Below are positions 23,753 to 33,372 of a stretch of 64,000 nt of DNA, in pieces (the stretch's first letter is position 1; each line of letters starts with the position of its first letter). Both the position numbers and the translations under genes were made by a program. Below the pieces are notes generated by a model, which was not told the origin of the DNA, made no database searches, and was given only the letters and a program-made list of their open reading frames with translations. This stretch comes from Oceanihabitans gracilariae (GTDB lineage: Bacteria; Bacteroidota; Bacteroidia; Flavobacteriales; Flavobacteriaceae). The DNA lies in the NCBI RefSeq assembly GCF_042684485.1, contig NZ_JBHULM010000007.1, positions 186,001-250,000 on the forward strand, given 5' to 3'.

Positions 23753-26119
23753 TTAAAAAGTTTGTGTTAATGCTATAGATAGGTTTCTACCAGCTTCTGG
23801 AACATCGATTAAGCGGTAAAAACTAGTGTGATTGAAATATTTGGTATCGAATACGTTATTCCATTTTAATTTAAGTTGCAATGGTTTGCTAGCATTAAAA
23901 ATTGGCATTTCTGCTAAAAAGGACATGTTTAGTACTTGATAGCCTTTTGTTGTTGCTTCTGGTGGAACAATTTCGTTTTGGTCTGCTGTAATTCTGAAAT
24001 CTGCAATAAGTTTAGGCGCTTGTATAAAGCGAAAATCTTTAAACTGATAATTTGCAGAGAATACCGTAGAAAAAGGAGGCGAAAAGGGTATTGTAAAATT
24101 CTTTTTAGCTCCACTAGTTTGTCTGGAATACACATATTCTGCCGAAGCGTTTACGTTTAGATTTTCTGTAATTGTAGCACTTGCTCTAAACTCACCACCA
24201 AACCTGAATACTTTGGCTTGCGTGTATTCGTAAATTTGTTGGGTTTCGTAATAGGAAGACGTAGGATTTAAATAAATATAGTTTTCGAAAAAATTAACAA
24301 ACGGACTAATGCCAATGCTTGCTTTTTTAAAGTCGTGATTTATATCAATATCTAATTGATACGATTCTTCTGGATCTAAATTTATATTTCCTTTTTCATA
24401 ACGATACATGTGATAATTAACACCATCGGAAGCCAATTCATTAGCAAGTGGCATTCTAAAACTTTTACCAACATTAACTTTATACGTGGTGTTTTCTTGT
24501 AAGTAACTTACACCTAATGAAGCACTAATGTTTCCGAAATCTAGTGTTTTGTTTTGTGCTCTTTGCTGATAGACCAATGAGGTAGAACCATCTTCATTAT
24601 TAATGGTAGATGGAAACCAATCAAAATAAGCCTTGTTTTCTAATATTCCGAAATCATATCGAACACCTGCTAACAAGTGCAGATTCGAATTTATTTCTAA
24701 TTTATCAAAAGCAAATACACCAATGGTAAATCGGTTATATTCTGGAATTAAAAATCCCCATCCTCCAATATTATTATTTTGGTATTCGACATTTATTCCT
24801 GCTACCACATCATGTTTTCCTGTAGTAAACGTATCTTTTATATTTAATGAAAAGGTGTTTTTTAAAAACACACGTTCTTTGGTGTTATTAGGTTTTGGCA
24901 TATAACCATGTGCTGTAGGCTCTGTATGTTCTTCTCTTTTATTATTTTGAAAACCTAGATCAAAAAGAAGACTATGGTTTTCAAATTCTAAAGCAGTATT
25001 GTTGGTTATTTTAAAATGGTTAACCATATGATAAGGAAGATCTATATCTCTGTTAGAGCTATCATAATCTATAGAAGAAGTTCTTACCTCTAAACCATGT
25101 GCATTGGCAAAAAAACCATTTTTAGCATACACATTACTTATAAAAGTTTCTGAAGTAATATGGTTGTTTATATAGCCAAAACTAACATTAGCATTGGCTT
25201 CTCTACCAGCAGTATTTCTTAAATTATTATCATGAAGATTAAAAATGTAGTTTTCGTAATTAATTTGATTGGTAGGTACTTTATAATCTGCATAATCTCT
25301 ATAAGTTAAACGCGAACGATAAAACCATTTTTTGTTTCTTTTTTGTACACCTAAAGAAACACCAAACAAGTCGTTGTTGGTTTCTGCTAGAAGGTTTAGC
25401 TCTCCTTTAAAGGAGTTTTCTAGAGGAATTTTGTTAGGCACTATATCTACAACACCAGCAATAGCGTCTGAACCATAGACCAAAGAAGCAGGACCTTTGA
25501 TTACATTTATGTTTTCAATACCATATTGGTCTATTTCTAATCCATGATCATTTCCCCATTGTTGAGCTTCGTGTTTAATACTATTTTGTACTACCACTAC
25601 TCTATTAAATCCTAATCCTCTAATAACAGGTTTTGATTGTCCTGAACCTATATTAATAGTGCTTACTCCTGGAATTTTACTAAGGGTTTGCATTAGGCTG
25701 TTTTCTCTATTGTTAGAAAGAAATTCTTTAGTAACTAACGTGCTCACTACAGGAGTTTCGTCTACCAATCGTTTTTTTGTTTTACCTGTAATTTCTATTT
25801 CATCCAGATCTGTAGTAGATTCTTCTAAAAAAACTTTAATCATTTCCATATTAGCATCTGCATCTATGGTAATTTCTTTAGAAGCGTAGCCTAGGTGAGA
25901 AATTGTAAAAGTGTAGGTACCATTTACCACACGCTTTATAACAAATTCACCTGTTGTTGAGGAAATAGCAAATAAACTTTCGCCAATAATATTGGCACCT
26001 TCTATTGGTTGTAAGGTGTTGATGTTTAACACAATTCCTTTTATTTTAAAAGAACCTTGTGCAAATACCATAGAGCTCAGGCTTAAAAATAGCCAAAGAA
26101 TCCATGTTTTTTGAAACAT
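23753..26119 (-). CDS. TonB-dependent outer membrane receptor, probably metal-related
   Basis: 788 residues. After a signal peptide (ending VFAQG) comes a carboxypeptidase-like regulatory domain (GVVLNINTLQPIEGANI-type, about 25-105). The plug domain (about 115-235: SLMQTLSKIPGVSTINIG, then HEAQQWGNDHGLEIDQYGIENINVIKGPASLVYG) precedes a beta-barrel that ends in aromatic Phe. The QQWGxDHGLEID motif and a His-containing loop (EEHTEPTAHGYMPKP) resemble ZnuD-like receptors for zinc. The operon with His-rich DUF4625 lipoproteins and a small His/Cys protein supports metal uptake, but the exact metal is not established. No SusD partner is present, so it is not a glycan system. Confidence 0.88.
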   Translation of the reverse strand: MFQKTWILWLFLSLSSMVFAQGSFKIKGIVLNINTLQPIEGANIIGESLFAISSTTGEFVIKRVVNGTYTFTISHLGYASKEITIDADANMEMIKVFLEESTTDLDEIEITGKTKKRLVDETPVVSTLVTKEFLSNNRENSLMQTLSKIPGVSTINIGSGQSKPVIRGLGFNRVVVVQNSIKHEAQQWGNDHGLEIDQYGIENINVIKGPASLVYGSDAIAGVVDIVPNKIPLENSFKGELNLLAETNNDLFGVSLGVQKRNKKWFYRSRLTYRDYADYKVPTNQINYENYIFNLHDNNLRNTAGREANANVSFGYINNHITSETFISNVYAKNGFFANAHGLEVRTSSIDYDSSNRDIDLPYHMVNHFKITNNTALEFENHSLLFDLGFQNNKREEHTEPTAHGYMPKPNNTKERVFLKNTFSLNIKDTFTTGKHDVVAGINVEYQNNNIGGWGFLIPEYNRFTIGVFAFDKLEINSNLHLLAGVRYDFGILENKAYFDWFPSTINNEDGSTSLVYQQRAQNKTLDFGNISASLGVSYLQENTTYKVNVGKSFRMPLANELASDGVNYHMYRYEKGNINLDPEESYQLDIDINHDFKKASIGISPFVNFFENYIYLNPTSSYYETQQIYEYTQAKVFRFGGEFRASATITENLNVNASAEYVYSRQTSGAKKNFTIPFSPPFSTVFSANYQFKDFRFIQAPKLIADFRITADQNEIVPPEATTKGYQVLNMSFLAEMPIFNASKPLQLKLKWNNVFDTKYFNHTSFYRLIDVPEAGRNLSIALTQTF

Positions 26120-26313
26120 AAGTGGAAACTAAAAAATTAGAATAATACTTTTTTTGAGAGACTTTAATAAATTCTATACATTAGCTTTTAGCCATTATAA
26201 ACTGCTTATTACTAACCTGTAAGTGCTTATTATAAAATATAAGAAGACACTTAGGTAAGTATACTTTTACTGAAGCAATTATAGCTTATACCATTGAAAA
26301 TGTATAGCAAGTG

Positions 26314-26622
26314 TTATAGTGAAAAAGGTGGAGGTCTACAGAATAACCTATTGGTAGCAATATTGTTTGTGTATGTAAAACGATATTGTTTTATAACCTC
26401 TTTGTTAAAAAACAAATCTGTATGCACTAGAGTACATTCTTGTGCATCTGGTACAATAGAAGGATATAAATTACTAGTAATAGTATGATCACAAATATTA
26501 CAATGTATAGCATGCTCATCATTTTCTTCATGAGTTAATGCATGCAAACCTACCATTTTCATAGAAAGAAAAAGTACTATGAAAAAATAGGTAATACTAT
26601 GTTTTATTTGTTTGTTATTCAT
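26314..26622 (-). CDS. Small exported His/Cys-containing protein
   Basis: 102 residues with one N-terminal hydrophobic segment (ITYFFIVLFLSMKMVGLHAL) followed by HEENDEHAIHCNICDHTI and a C-terminal part without other motifs (ending FCRPPPFSL). The H...H..C.IC.H cluster could bind zinc or copper. It is the first gene of the minus-strand set with the TonB receptor 194 bp downstream. Family not recognised; proteins of this look often precede metal-type TonB receptors in Flavobacteriaceae. An antisense frame at 26294-26488 is treated as spurious. Confidence 0.65.
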   Translation of the reverse strand: MNNKQIKHSITYFFIVLFLSMKMVGLHALTHEENDEHAIHCNICDHTITSNLYPSIVPDAQECTLVHTDLFFNKEVIKQYRFTYTNNIATNRLFCRPPPFSL

Positions 26623-26667
26623 TTAAATTATACTGTAATTTAAAACCTGTTTTTTGTATTAGGAATG

Positions 26668-26697
26668 CAAAGATACTATTAATTTACACTATTGCAA
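26668..26697 (-). promoter_or_regulatory. Promoter of the metal-type TonB operon (TTG-N19-TATCTTTG)
   Basis: On the minus strand TTG (26695-26697) is followed after 19 bases by TATCTTTG (26668-26675), an exact match to the Bacteroidetes -33/-7 layout. Transcription would begin near 26661, about 38 bases before the ATG at 26622. A short inverted repeat (TGCAA-N5-TTGCA, 26693-26707) overlaps the -33 element. Confidence 0.6.
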
Positions 26698-26707
26698 CAC
26701 AATTGCA
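26693..26707. promoter_or_regulatory. Possible operator TGCAA-N5-TTGCA over the -33 element
   Basis: TGCAACACAATTGCA is a 5-5-5 inverted repeat placed over the -33 region of the operon promoter. Further TTGCA-type sequences occur nearby (around 26740). A metal-responsive repressor such as a Fur-family protein could bind here, but the sequence does not match the classical Zur or Fur consensus. Confidence 0.3.
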
Positions 26708-26887
26708 GTAATAAATACAATTCGTTTGTAGTATAGAATTGCAGCGATTAAAGAAGTTTATTTGTGGGGATTTAACATAAGTAGGAAGACTTTTGCTAGT
26801 AGATACAATTGGAGTATAAAAGCACTTAAAACCAAAGATATTACTTGTAGCGATTGCAGCTTAGAGAATAATAATTCAGAAATTTAG

Positions 26888-28273
26888 TTAAGGTTTAATA
26901 TTCTGATTTACTCTAAATAGGTTTTCAGGATCATAGGTCGCTTTAATTTTAACCAATCTATTGTAGTTATGTTTGTAACTGGCTTTTACTCTTTCTTGAC
27001 CTTCTTCCATTAAAAAATTAGAATAGGCTCCACCTGCGGAGTAAGGATGTAAAGCATCATAATAAGATTTACACCAATTGGTAATTGTAGAGGCATTTTC
27101 AGGATCTGGATCTACACCAACATACACACCAGCATATTTTGCATCTCTGTAGGCCCAAGGTGTGTCTTCTGCTCCAACTCTACTTGCTGCTCCAGTAATT
27201 GGATATAAATGCATTTGAGATAGTACGGTTGGTATTTTAGAACCAAATTTTAAATGTTGGGCTGTTATTTCTGGTGTTAATGCATTAAAGAAATCTGCTC
27301 GCCAATACCATTGTAAACCTGCAGGAAAGAAACCATCAAACATAGTTTGTAATGCAGGATAAGGCATGTTGCCAACGTGCGCAAAAACAGGATTAAGGTT
27401 TAAAACAGGTTTAAAAATACTTTCAAATTTATCAGGATCACCAACATAACACCAAACAATACCACAGAATTTTTTATTGTGTAAGGTTTCAGGAAATGGA
27501 GACTCTGGAATTACCATAGTTGTTATAAACCCATTTAAATCTTCGGTAACGTCTTGAATAAAGGTATCATACCAAGCCATAATTTCTTCTACTCTTTCTA
27601 TTGGCCATAATGTAGGTCCTCCCATTAGCATTTTAACAGGATGTGCTTGAAATGTAAATGAAGTAACCACGCCAAAATTTCCGCCACCACCACGAATTGC
27701 CCAAAATAAATCGGTATTATTATTAGCATTCACAGTTACAAAAGAACCATCTGCCAAGACCATTTCTGCTTCTAATAAATTATCAATGGTAAGACCATAT
27801 TTTCTAGTTAAATAACCAACACCACCACCAAGTGTTAATCCACCAACTCCTGTACTAGATACCATTCCTGACGGAATTGCTAAACCATACTCATGTGTTG
27901 CTGTATCTACTTCATTCCAGATATTACCACCACCAACTTTTACGGTATTATTTGTAGTGTTTACGTTTACAAACTTAATTGCAGATAAATCAATGACCAA
28001 ACCATCATTACACAACCCTAAACCTGCACCATTGTGTCCTCCTCCTCTGATGGCAACTAATATATTGTTGTTTCTACCAAAATTTACAGCAGCCTGTACA
28101 TCCTCAGCATCTTGGCAGACAGCAAATAATCCTGGACGTTTATCTATCATGCCATTGTACACTTTACGTGTGTCGTTATAATTAACATCTGAAGGAAAAA
28201 CAAGCTTGCCTTTAAATTGTGTTTTAAAAGTTTCTAGGATATTGGGAGCGATTTTGTTTACAGAATTTTTCAT
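26888..28273 (-). CDS. FAD-binding oxidoreductase, berberine-bridge-like (PCMH type)
   Basis: 461 residues, cytosolic. The PCMH FAD domain holds IRGGGHNGAGLG with His80 as the likely covalent flavin attachment site. GGVGYLTRKYGLTIDNL follows, in the position where bicovalent enzymes have a Cys; no Cys is present, so single covalent linkage is expected. The C-terminal BBE motif is present (YKHNYNRLVKIKATYDPENLFRVNQNI). Such enzymes oxidise sugars or other small molecules with oxygen. The substrate cannot be deduced. It is a single gene; the 393-bp upstream gap has no clear promoter match. Confidence 0.88.
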   Translation of the reverse strand: MKNSVNKIAPNILETFKTQFKGKLVFPSDVNYNDTRKVYNGMIDKRPGLFAVCQDAEDVQAAVNFGRNNNILVAIRGGGHNGAGLGLCNDGLVIDLSAIKFVNVNTTNNTVKVGGGNIWNEVDTATHEYGLAIPSGMVSSTGVGGLTLGGGVGYLTRKYGLTIDNLLEAEMVLADGSFVTVNANNNTDLFWAIRGGGGNFGVVTSFTFQAHPVKMLMGGPTLWPIERVEEIMAWYDTFIQDVTEDLNGFITTMVIPESPFPETLHNKKFCGIVWCYVGDPDKFESIFKPVLNLNPVFAHVGNMPYPALQTMFDGFFPAGLQWYWRADFFNALTPEITAQHLKFGSKIPTVLSQMHLYPITGAASRVGAEDTPWAYRDAKYAGVYVGVDPDPENASTITNWCKSYYDALHPYSAGGAYSNFLMEEGQERVKASYKHNYNRLVKIKATYDPENLFRVNQNIKP

Positions 28274-28666
28274 TTTAAATAGTTTTAAAGTTATTATTTA
28301 AACAAATCGACTAAAACCTTTACTTGTAGTTGTTTACCTAGGTTTTGTTTTCTTCTTGCAGAACGTTTTTTTATAAAGAGAATGCTAATAGTGAATGCTA
28401 TGTACTGCAAGAAGGATACGTAATAGTAAGGCGAATGTAGTCTTCATTATTTCGTTCTTAACAAAAGTAGAACAGAAGAATCTTCTGTAAATCTACATTT
28501 AGACCAAATAAAAAGACTTTTAGACCAATACGAATGTATTTATAAAGGTCTTATGCATGCTAATAAACTAATTTATAAAAAAGGAACTTGAGAAAGAAAA
28601 ATTCAGCAGACGCTTACACCTGGCAAGTAACCAGCAATTTAGGATACAGATTGTAAGACATTATTT
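28274..28666. other. Intergenic region without a supported gene
   Basis: 393 bp between two minus-strand genes. Short minus-strand frames are present (one of 20 codons starting MKTTFALLLR, and an overlapping frame with one hydrophobic stretch followed by KKRSARRK that lacks an ATG). Neither is convincing. No terminator, promoter match or repeat was found with confidence. Confidence 0.4.
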
Positions 28667-29473
28667 TTATTGTTGCTTTACATTTTTAATCATCTCTATT
28701 ATAGCGTTAATTACCAATATTGGTTCTGAATAGTGTATGTAATGTCCGCTTTTAACTGTGCTTATCAGTTTTGCTTTTGGCTTATCTTGAACCCAATTAT
28801 TAAATAATTCTTTCTTAATTTCTATATCTTCAGGTTTAAATGGTGGTGGCGGAATTTGAAAAGAAGCAAGTAGTGTAATTGGTATATTTATAGGGAAATC
28901 TATTGTTCTCATTAGCTTTTCCGTATTAGGAATTTCATTAAATTCATTTTGAATACCTATTGGTTTCGTTGCATAAAACCCATTTAATCCTTTGGTCATT
29001 CCATCTGCTTCTGCCTCTGTTTTGGTTGCTAATATTCTGTCCATTAAATTTTCGTGTGATGGGTCTATAAAAACTAATCCTAGTACTTTTTCAGGATATA
29101 CATCTTGAAATTTTCGAATGATAAAACCACCATACGAGTGGCCAACTAAAATATAAGGTCCTTCTATTTTATTATCCTCAAGCAAATCTTTTAATTCATT
29201 GGCAAGATTATCTATAGTTCTAGGTTTTTCCGTTGTAGAAGATTCGCCCAAGCCAAGTCTATCATAACTTACTGTAGTGGTGATTTTTGAAATACTGTCT
29301 TGTATTTGTTCCCAACCTTTTAGTATTTCGCCTAGTCCAGATTCAAATACTACTACAGGACTACCAGTTCCTTTAATATTAAAATGAACCGTGTTTTCTT
29401 TTTTGTCTGATTGCGAAAAACAATTAAGTGTGATTGTGCAGATAAATACGATTAAAGAAAATTTTGTTTTCAT
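28667..29473 (-). CDS. Exported alpha/beta hydrolase
   Basis: 268 residues with a signal peptide (hydrophobic to about 18, LNCFSQS; the Cys may be a weak lipobox). The hydrolase fold shows an oxyanion region (VVFESGLGE), the nucleophile elbow GHSYGG with Ser113, an acid in the strand LVFIDPSH and a terminal His in KSGHYIH. Substrate unknown; size and sequence resemble general esterase or haloperoxidase-like members. It lies 46 bp downstream of the DUF4242-AraC regulator gene on the same strand, so the regulator and hydrolase may be co-transcribed. Confidence 0.82.
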   Translation of the reverse strand: MKTKFSLIVFICTITLNCFSQSDKKENTVHFNIKGTGSPVVVFESGLGEILKGWEQIQDSISKITTTVSYDRLGLGESSTTEKPRTIDNLANELKDLLEDNKIEGPYILVGHSYGGFIIRKFQDVYPEKVLGLVFIDPSHENLMDRILATKTEAEADGMTKGLNGFYATKPIGIQNEFNEIPNTEKLMRTIDFPINIPITLLASFQIPPPPFKPEDIEIKKELFNNWVQDKPKAKLISTVKSGHYIHYSEPILVINAIIEMIKNVKQQ

Positions 29474-29519
29474 CTTGTGTTGTTTATTTGTTACATATAA
29501 TTATTTATGAAGCAGGTTA

Positions 29520-30626
29520 TTAGGTGTTTATAGTGAAGTTTGAAGGTAAAATGCCATATTTTTTTTGGAAACATTTTGAAAAATAAGCAGGACTAGTAAA
29601 ACCAGTACGATACGCTATTTCTGATATATTATTATGTTGTTTTTCAAGTAACAGCAAGGCTTTTTCTAAGCGATAATCTTTTAAAAAAACATTAGGAGAT
29701 TTACCTACTAAATGCATCATGGTTCTGTAGAGTTTGGATTTACTGTATCCTAAATTTTCTTCAAAATCAATAACTTTTATGGTTGGTTGTGTCCATACGC
29801 GTTCTATATAATCCATTAAAAGGGACATAAAATCCTCTTCTTTGGTATTTAAAACATGAATAGATGCTTTTGTTATAGGCTTATTTTGGTTTTCTCCTTC
29901 GTACAGATCCTTAACAACAGAAGAAATTGAAAAATCTCCTTTAATTATATCGCTTAAATAATTTGCAGCGTTTATGGTGTCTTCAAAAATGCTATCCTTA
30001 TTAGTAACTGGTACTCCTGCACTAATTCCTATTTTAAATTCTAAGTCAGGCGTGATCACATTATGGTGTGTATCTAGAATTTGCATAGCGCAATGCACAG
30101 CGTTTGTAACAGAATCAAAAGAAACTATAAAGGTGTTTGCTTCCTGTTTAGCTATGCGTCCGTTATACTTAGCTGTTAATACTTTTATAGATGTTGTATA
30201 GCCTCTAACAGCCGCTTTTAAAAGATGAAAGTCTTTAGTTCTTAAGGTTTTTGTTTTTAGTTTTACAACCATTAAAGCTCTAAAAGCAGGATCGTTAATA
30301 ATATTAAGTTTTACATTTTTTGATTTTTCAGGATCTTCAATACGACCTAAAAAGGATTCGACTATGGTATCATTAACCTCAATAATTCGTGTAGGAATTG
30401 CTCCATGCGCATTTTCATGTAAATCTATAAGCGCCTGTTTATTTGGTGCTTCAACTAAACAAAAGGCTGTTTTTCTTACTTCATCACACCAATAGGTTAA
30501 TCCTCGACAATTATATTTGTGTTCTATATCTAAATCAGCCTGATGCATTTCTGCTACATGTGCAGCTGTAATTCCTTCTGGAAGGTGATGTAAATCTAAA
30601 AATAAAGGCATAAGTCTGATTTTCAA
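29520..30626 (-). CDS. Fusion regulator: DUF4242 (nickel-binding type), cyclase-like domain, AraC HTH
   Basis: 368 residues with no signal peptide. Residues 1-85 look like DUF4242/SCO4226 (MPLFLDLHHLPEGITAAHVAEMHQADLD, then CRGLTYWCDE and CLVEAPNKQA), a ferredoxin-like fold known to bind nickel. Residues about 110-240 resemble a degenerate class III adenylate/guanylate cyclase domain (ALMVVKLKT, IVSFDSVTNAVHCAMQI, KIGISAGVPVTNKD, DTINAANYLSDI) lacking the catalytic Asp pair. Residues 265-368 are an AraC-type double HTH (SKSKLYRTMMHLVGKSPNVFLKDYRLEKALLLL, then SEIAYRTGFTSPAYFSKCFQKKYG). It is probably a cytosolic transcription factor sensing a metal or small molecule. The downstream alpha/beta hydrolase is a candidate target. 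Confidence 0.8.
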   Translation of the reverse strand: MKIRLMPLFLDLHHLPEGITAAHVAEMHQADLDIEHKYNCRGLTYWCDEVRKTAFCLVEAPNKQALIDLHENAHGAIPTRIIEVNDTIVESFLGRIEDPEKSKNVKLNIINDPAFRALMVVKLKTKTLRTKDFHLLKAAVRGYTTSIKVLTAKYNGRIAKQEANTFIVSFDSVTNAVHCAMQILDTHHNVITPDLEFKIGISAGVPVTNKDSIFEDTINAANYLSDIIKGDFSISSVVKDLYEGENQNKPITKASIHVLNTKEEDFMSLLMDYIERVWTQPTIKVIDFEENLGYSKSKLYRTMMHLVGKSPNVFLKDYRLEKALLLLEKQHNNISEIAYRTGFTSPAYFSKCFQKKYGILPSNFTINT

Positions 30627-30851
30627 TTAAATATACAACATATTTGTTAAATATTTTTAAAATAACCTTTATGTTTAAATAGATTTATTTTAAGAAAAAT
30701 GACATGCACATGCTGTTATTTACCTATTGTTGTTTTGTATGCATTCTGTATTATGTATAAAACAAAAAAATGCTTAATACTTGCGTATTAAACATTTTTC
30801 TATGCGTTCTTGGTATTAATAGTTTTTAGGAGCAAGAAAACATTGGTAATA

Positions 30852-32087
30852 TTAATCGTATTTCGGTTTTTGGAACCATAAATCGGATAAAGAGATATTA
30901 ATGTTTAAGGTGTTAATATACTCTTCTATTAATATACTTTCTGTGGTACCTTTCTTTTCTAGTGAATAAGAAATATTTATAAGGGATCTTTTACCTAGTG
31001 GCAAGCCAAAACCTATAGATGCTGCATAAGAGTCTATGTTTTTATCCTCTACTTTTAAATATCCTGTATTATAGTTTAAACCAAATCTATAGTTTACACG
31101 ATTGAAATATTTTTGACTTTTTGGGTTTATCGTATACGAAGCTCCTAAGCTAAAAATATTTTGATCTACATAATCTCCTAAGGCATCTTCTTGGTTGGTA
31201 GCAGACCAGAATTTTTTATTGTAATCTGCTGTTAATAGTAGGTTTTTAAAATAGGCACTATATCCAAATCCTAATTTTAAAGGAAGGTAAAAATCATCAA
31301 TATCTTCACCTGTTGTTTGTTCTAATACAGCGTATGCAAAATTAGAATACTTACCAATGGTAACATCTTTTGAGCCTTTTAAAACTGTAGGAAAATCTAA
31401 TGTAAACCCTAAGTTATGCTTTTTTAAAAGTTTGTATTGTAGTCCTAATCCTATTTGAAAACCACTATAATAGTTTTTTTCAGAAATATTTAAATAACTA
31501 TCTGAGGTGTTAATACTTTCGCTTTCTGTAATTTTTCCAAATAAATAAGAGGTTTTAATACCAAGGTTTAAATTGTTATTCATTTTTCTTCCGTAGTCTA
31601 ATCGCAATTCATTTAAACCACCAGAACCTTCAATATTGGTTATAAACTCTTCATCACTACCTTCAATATTACTTTGTAAACCTATTAAAGAATACCCAAC
31701 AGTAGTAGCAGGTTTTAAGGTTAAACCCATACCATATTTGCCGTTGTAATTAAATCCTAAAGAAATATTAGTAAATGTAGTGGTAGTGCTTTGCTCGTTT
31801 AAGTTACCTACAGAAAGATCTATTAATTCTGCAGAACCACCAAAATCAAGAACAAACTCATTTTCTTTTAAGGTTACAAACGAAGCAGGATTATAAAGGT
31901 TTACTCCTCCACTTGCATCTAGAGAAATTCCTGTTTTACCTAAACCACTACTTCTACCTGTGTTAGAATTACTTTCTACTCCTAAACCAAATAGCGAATA
32001 AGGGGAACTTGTAAGGTTATTAGTTTGTGCATATCCAAATAGACTACACACCATTGCTAAAACTATTAAGTATTTAGATTTATTCAT
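30852..32087 (-). CDS. Outer membrane beta-barrel protein, FadL/OmpP1-like
   Basis: About 411 residues from ATG 32087 (MNKSKYLIVLAMVC); a second ATG at 32096 adds three residues. A signal peptide ends FGYAQTN. The N-terminal SPYSLFGLGVESNSNTGRSSGLGKTGISL and NLYNPASF segments, followed by many alternating aromatic strands, are typical of flavobacterial FadL-like barrels. It overlaps the end of the DUF4270 gene by 8 bp (shared ATTCATATAA region), so the two are translationally coupled and probably work together at the outer membrane. Substrate unknown. Confidence 0.8.
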   Translation of the reverse strand: MNKSKYLIVLAMVCSLFGYAQTNNLTSSPYSLFGLGVESNSNTGRSSGLGKTGISLDASGGVNLYNPASFVTLKENEFVLDFGGSAELIDLSVGNLNEQSTTTTFTNISLGFNYNGKYGMGLTLKPATTVGYSLIGLQSNIEGSDEEFITNIEGSGGLNELRLDYGRKMNNNLNLGIKTSYLFGKITESESINTSDSYLNISEKNYYSGFQIGLGLQYKLLKKHNLGFTLDFPTVLKGSKDVTIGKYSNFAYAVLEQTTGEDIDDFYLPLKLGFGYSAYFKNLLLTADYNKKFWSATNQEDALGDYVDQNIFSLGASYTINPKSQKYFNRVNYRFGLNYNTGYLKVEDKNIDSYAASIGFGLPLGKRSLINISYSLEKKGTTESILIEEYINTLNINISLSDLWFQKPKYD

Positions 32088-33372
32088 ATAATGCATAGGT
32101 TATTATTAATTTGGTGTTATAATTAGATTTTTCACTATCGTTAAATATTATTTTATTCACTGTATTATTATAGTTTTCAGGAATTAAAATAAGCGCATCT
32201 TCTGTTTCTGGACTTTCGCTTAATTTTTGATCTATAAAATCTATAACGGGAACGTTGTATAGTACGTGGTTAAATTCAGATTCCTCACTACTAAGTGATG
32301 CGGTTACCACATCAATACTATTTGCTACTTGACTAGCAAAGTCATTATTTTGATCTAAGGTGTACAGTAATAGTTCTTCACTTAAAGGTTGAATATCTGA
32401 ATAAGAATCTGCATTAAGCTCTATATATAAGGTTGCTTCTAATATGGTACCACCTGCACCAATATCACTAATGTTTTTTATACTAGGAAACTCAATTTTG
32501 GTTACATAACCAGTTCCTGCCTGATTATAGCTCATGTTATAACTATCTGGAGAATAGAGATTGTATTCTTGATCTGTTAAAACCTCTTGCGGCAAGCCAG
32601 AGGCATCACTATCTATATGATTAAAATAGGTGTTAATAGATATATCATAGGTGTATTCTTCACTTTCTAATTCGTCTGGCATACTATAGAAAAATCGAAG
32701 ATACGTCTCTTCACTACTAGTAGAAAAACCAATAATTGCACTGTTATCATTTTCTCCTGGCTGAACAGTTAACCCTTTTAATTGTTGGTATAAAGATTCA
32801 TCATCTGTAATATTATTATCTCTAATACCATTAAAAAGTTCTTCTCCAAAAGTAAAAGGTAGTGTTACATAAACCGAATCTTTATTAGGAGTTGCCTGAT
32901 AAGTTTCTGTAGCTAAAGGCGTGTCTTCATAACCAAAAGAGGATGTATTATAAAAATAGGTGTCGTCTGTTCGTAATTTGTCTGTAAGCTTATGAATATT
33001 AATGGTTGAAACCTGTGTAGTATCATTGTAGAAATACGTATCATAACCAAGTATTAATCCTACGCTATCTAAAACAGCATCATTATTTAAGGTATATGTT
33101 GACGGACTAAGTTGAAAGTACGATGCTGTATTTATAACTCCCATATCTACATCTTCGTATTGTCCTATTAATAACCTTTCTTCTGTAGAAGTTGTAATAG
33201 AATCAAATTTAATAGTAGATAGTTGTACTGAAAAAGTATCAATAGATAGTACTCTAATATCAGTGTCTGTAAAATCTTTTCCAGCTAAAAGTGTTTCTTC
33301 TTCAGAAGAACATGAGATTACAAATATTAAAACCGTTAATAAGGTTATTAAATAAAATGGTGTTTTTAACAT
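32080..33372 (-). CDS. DUF4270 lipoprotein
   Basis: 430 residues from ATG 33372 (MLKTPFYLIT); an ATG nine codons upstream (33399) is unlikely because the signal peptide begins at the later Met. The lipobox is FVISC followed by SSEEE. The mature protein has the DUF4270 pattern (VLSIDTFSVQLSTIKFDSITTS..., LLIGQYEDVDMGVINTASYFQL, then ATLYIELN). The family is restricted to Bacteroidetes and has no assigned function; it consists of beta-rich modules. It overlaps the barrel gene downstream and faces a second barrel/Kelch gene set divergently, across about 230 bp. Confidence 0.82.
   Translation of the reverse strand: MLKTPFYLITLLTVLIFVISCSSEEETLLAGKDFTDTDIRVLSIDTFSVQLSTIKFDSITTSTEERLLIGQYEDVDMGVINTASYFQLSPSTYTLNNDAVLDSVGLILGYDTYFYNDTTQVSTINIHKLTDKLRTDDTYFYNTSSFGYEDTPLATETYQATPNKDSVYVTLPFTFGEELFNGIRDNNITDDESLYQQLKGLTVQPGENDNSAIIGFSTSSEETYLRFFYSMPDELESEEYTYDISINTYFNHIDSDASGLPQEVLTDQEYNLYSPDSYNMSYNQAGTGYVTKIEFPSIKNISDIGAGGTILEATLYIELNADSYSDIQPLSEELLLYTLDQNNDFASQVANSIDVVTASLSSEESEFNHVLYNVPVIDFIDQKLSESPETEDALILIPENYNNTVNKIIFNDSEKSNYNTKLIITYALYE

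Noticed and set aside
23753..26119. TonB receptor as a SusC-type glycan transporter
   Set aside because: No SusD homologue or glycoside hydrolases nearby, length (788) is below typical SusC (about 1000), and the plug motif resembles metal receptors.
26294..26488. 64-codon plus-strand ORF antisense to the small His/Cys gene
   Set aside because: The opposite strand has a signal peptide, a promoter and operon context; this frame has none.
28274..28666. Short minus-strand frames (20 codons; and a hydrophobic frame with KKRSARRK)
   Set aside because: The first is very short with no homologue recognised; the second has no ATG and overlaps the first. Not supported.
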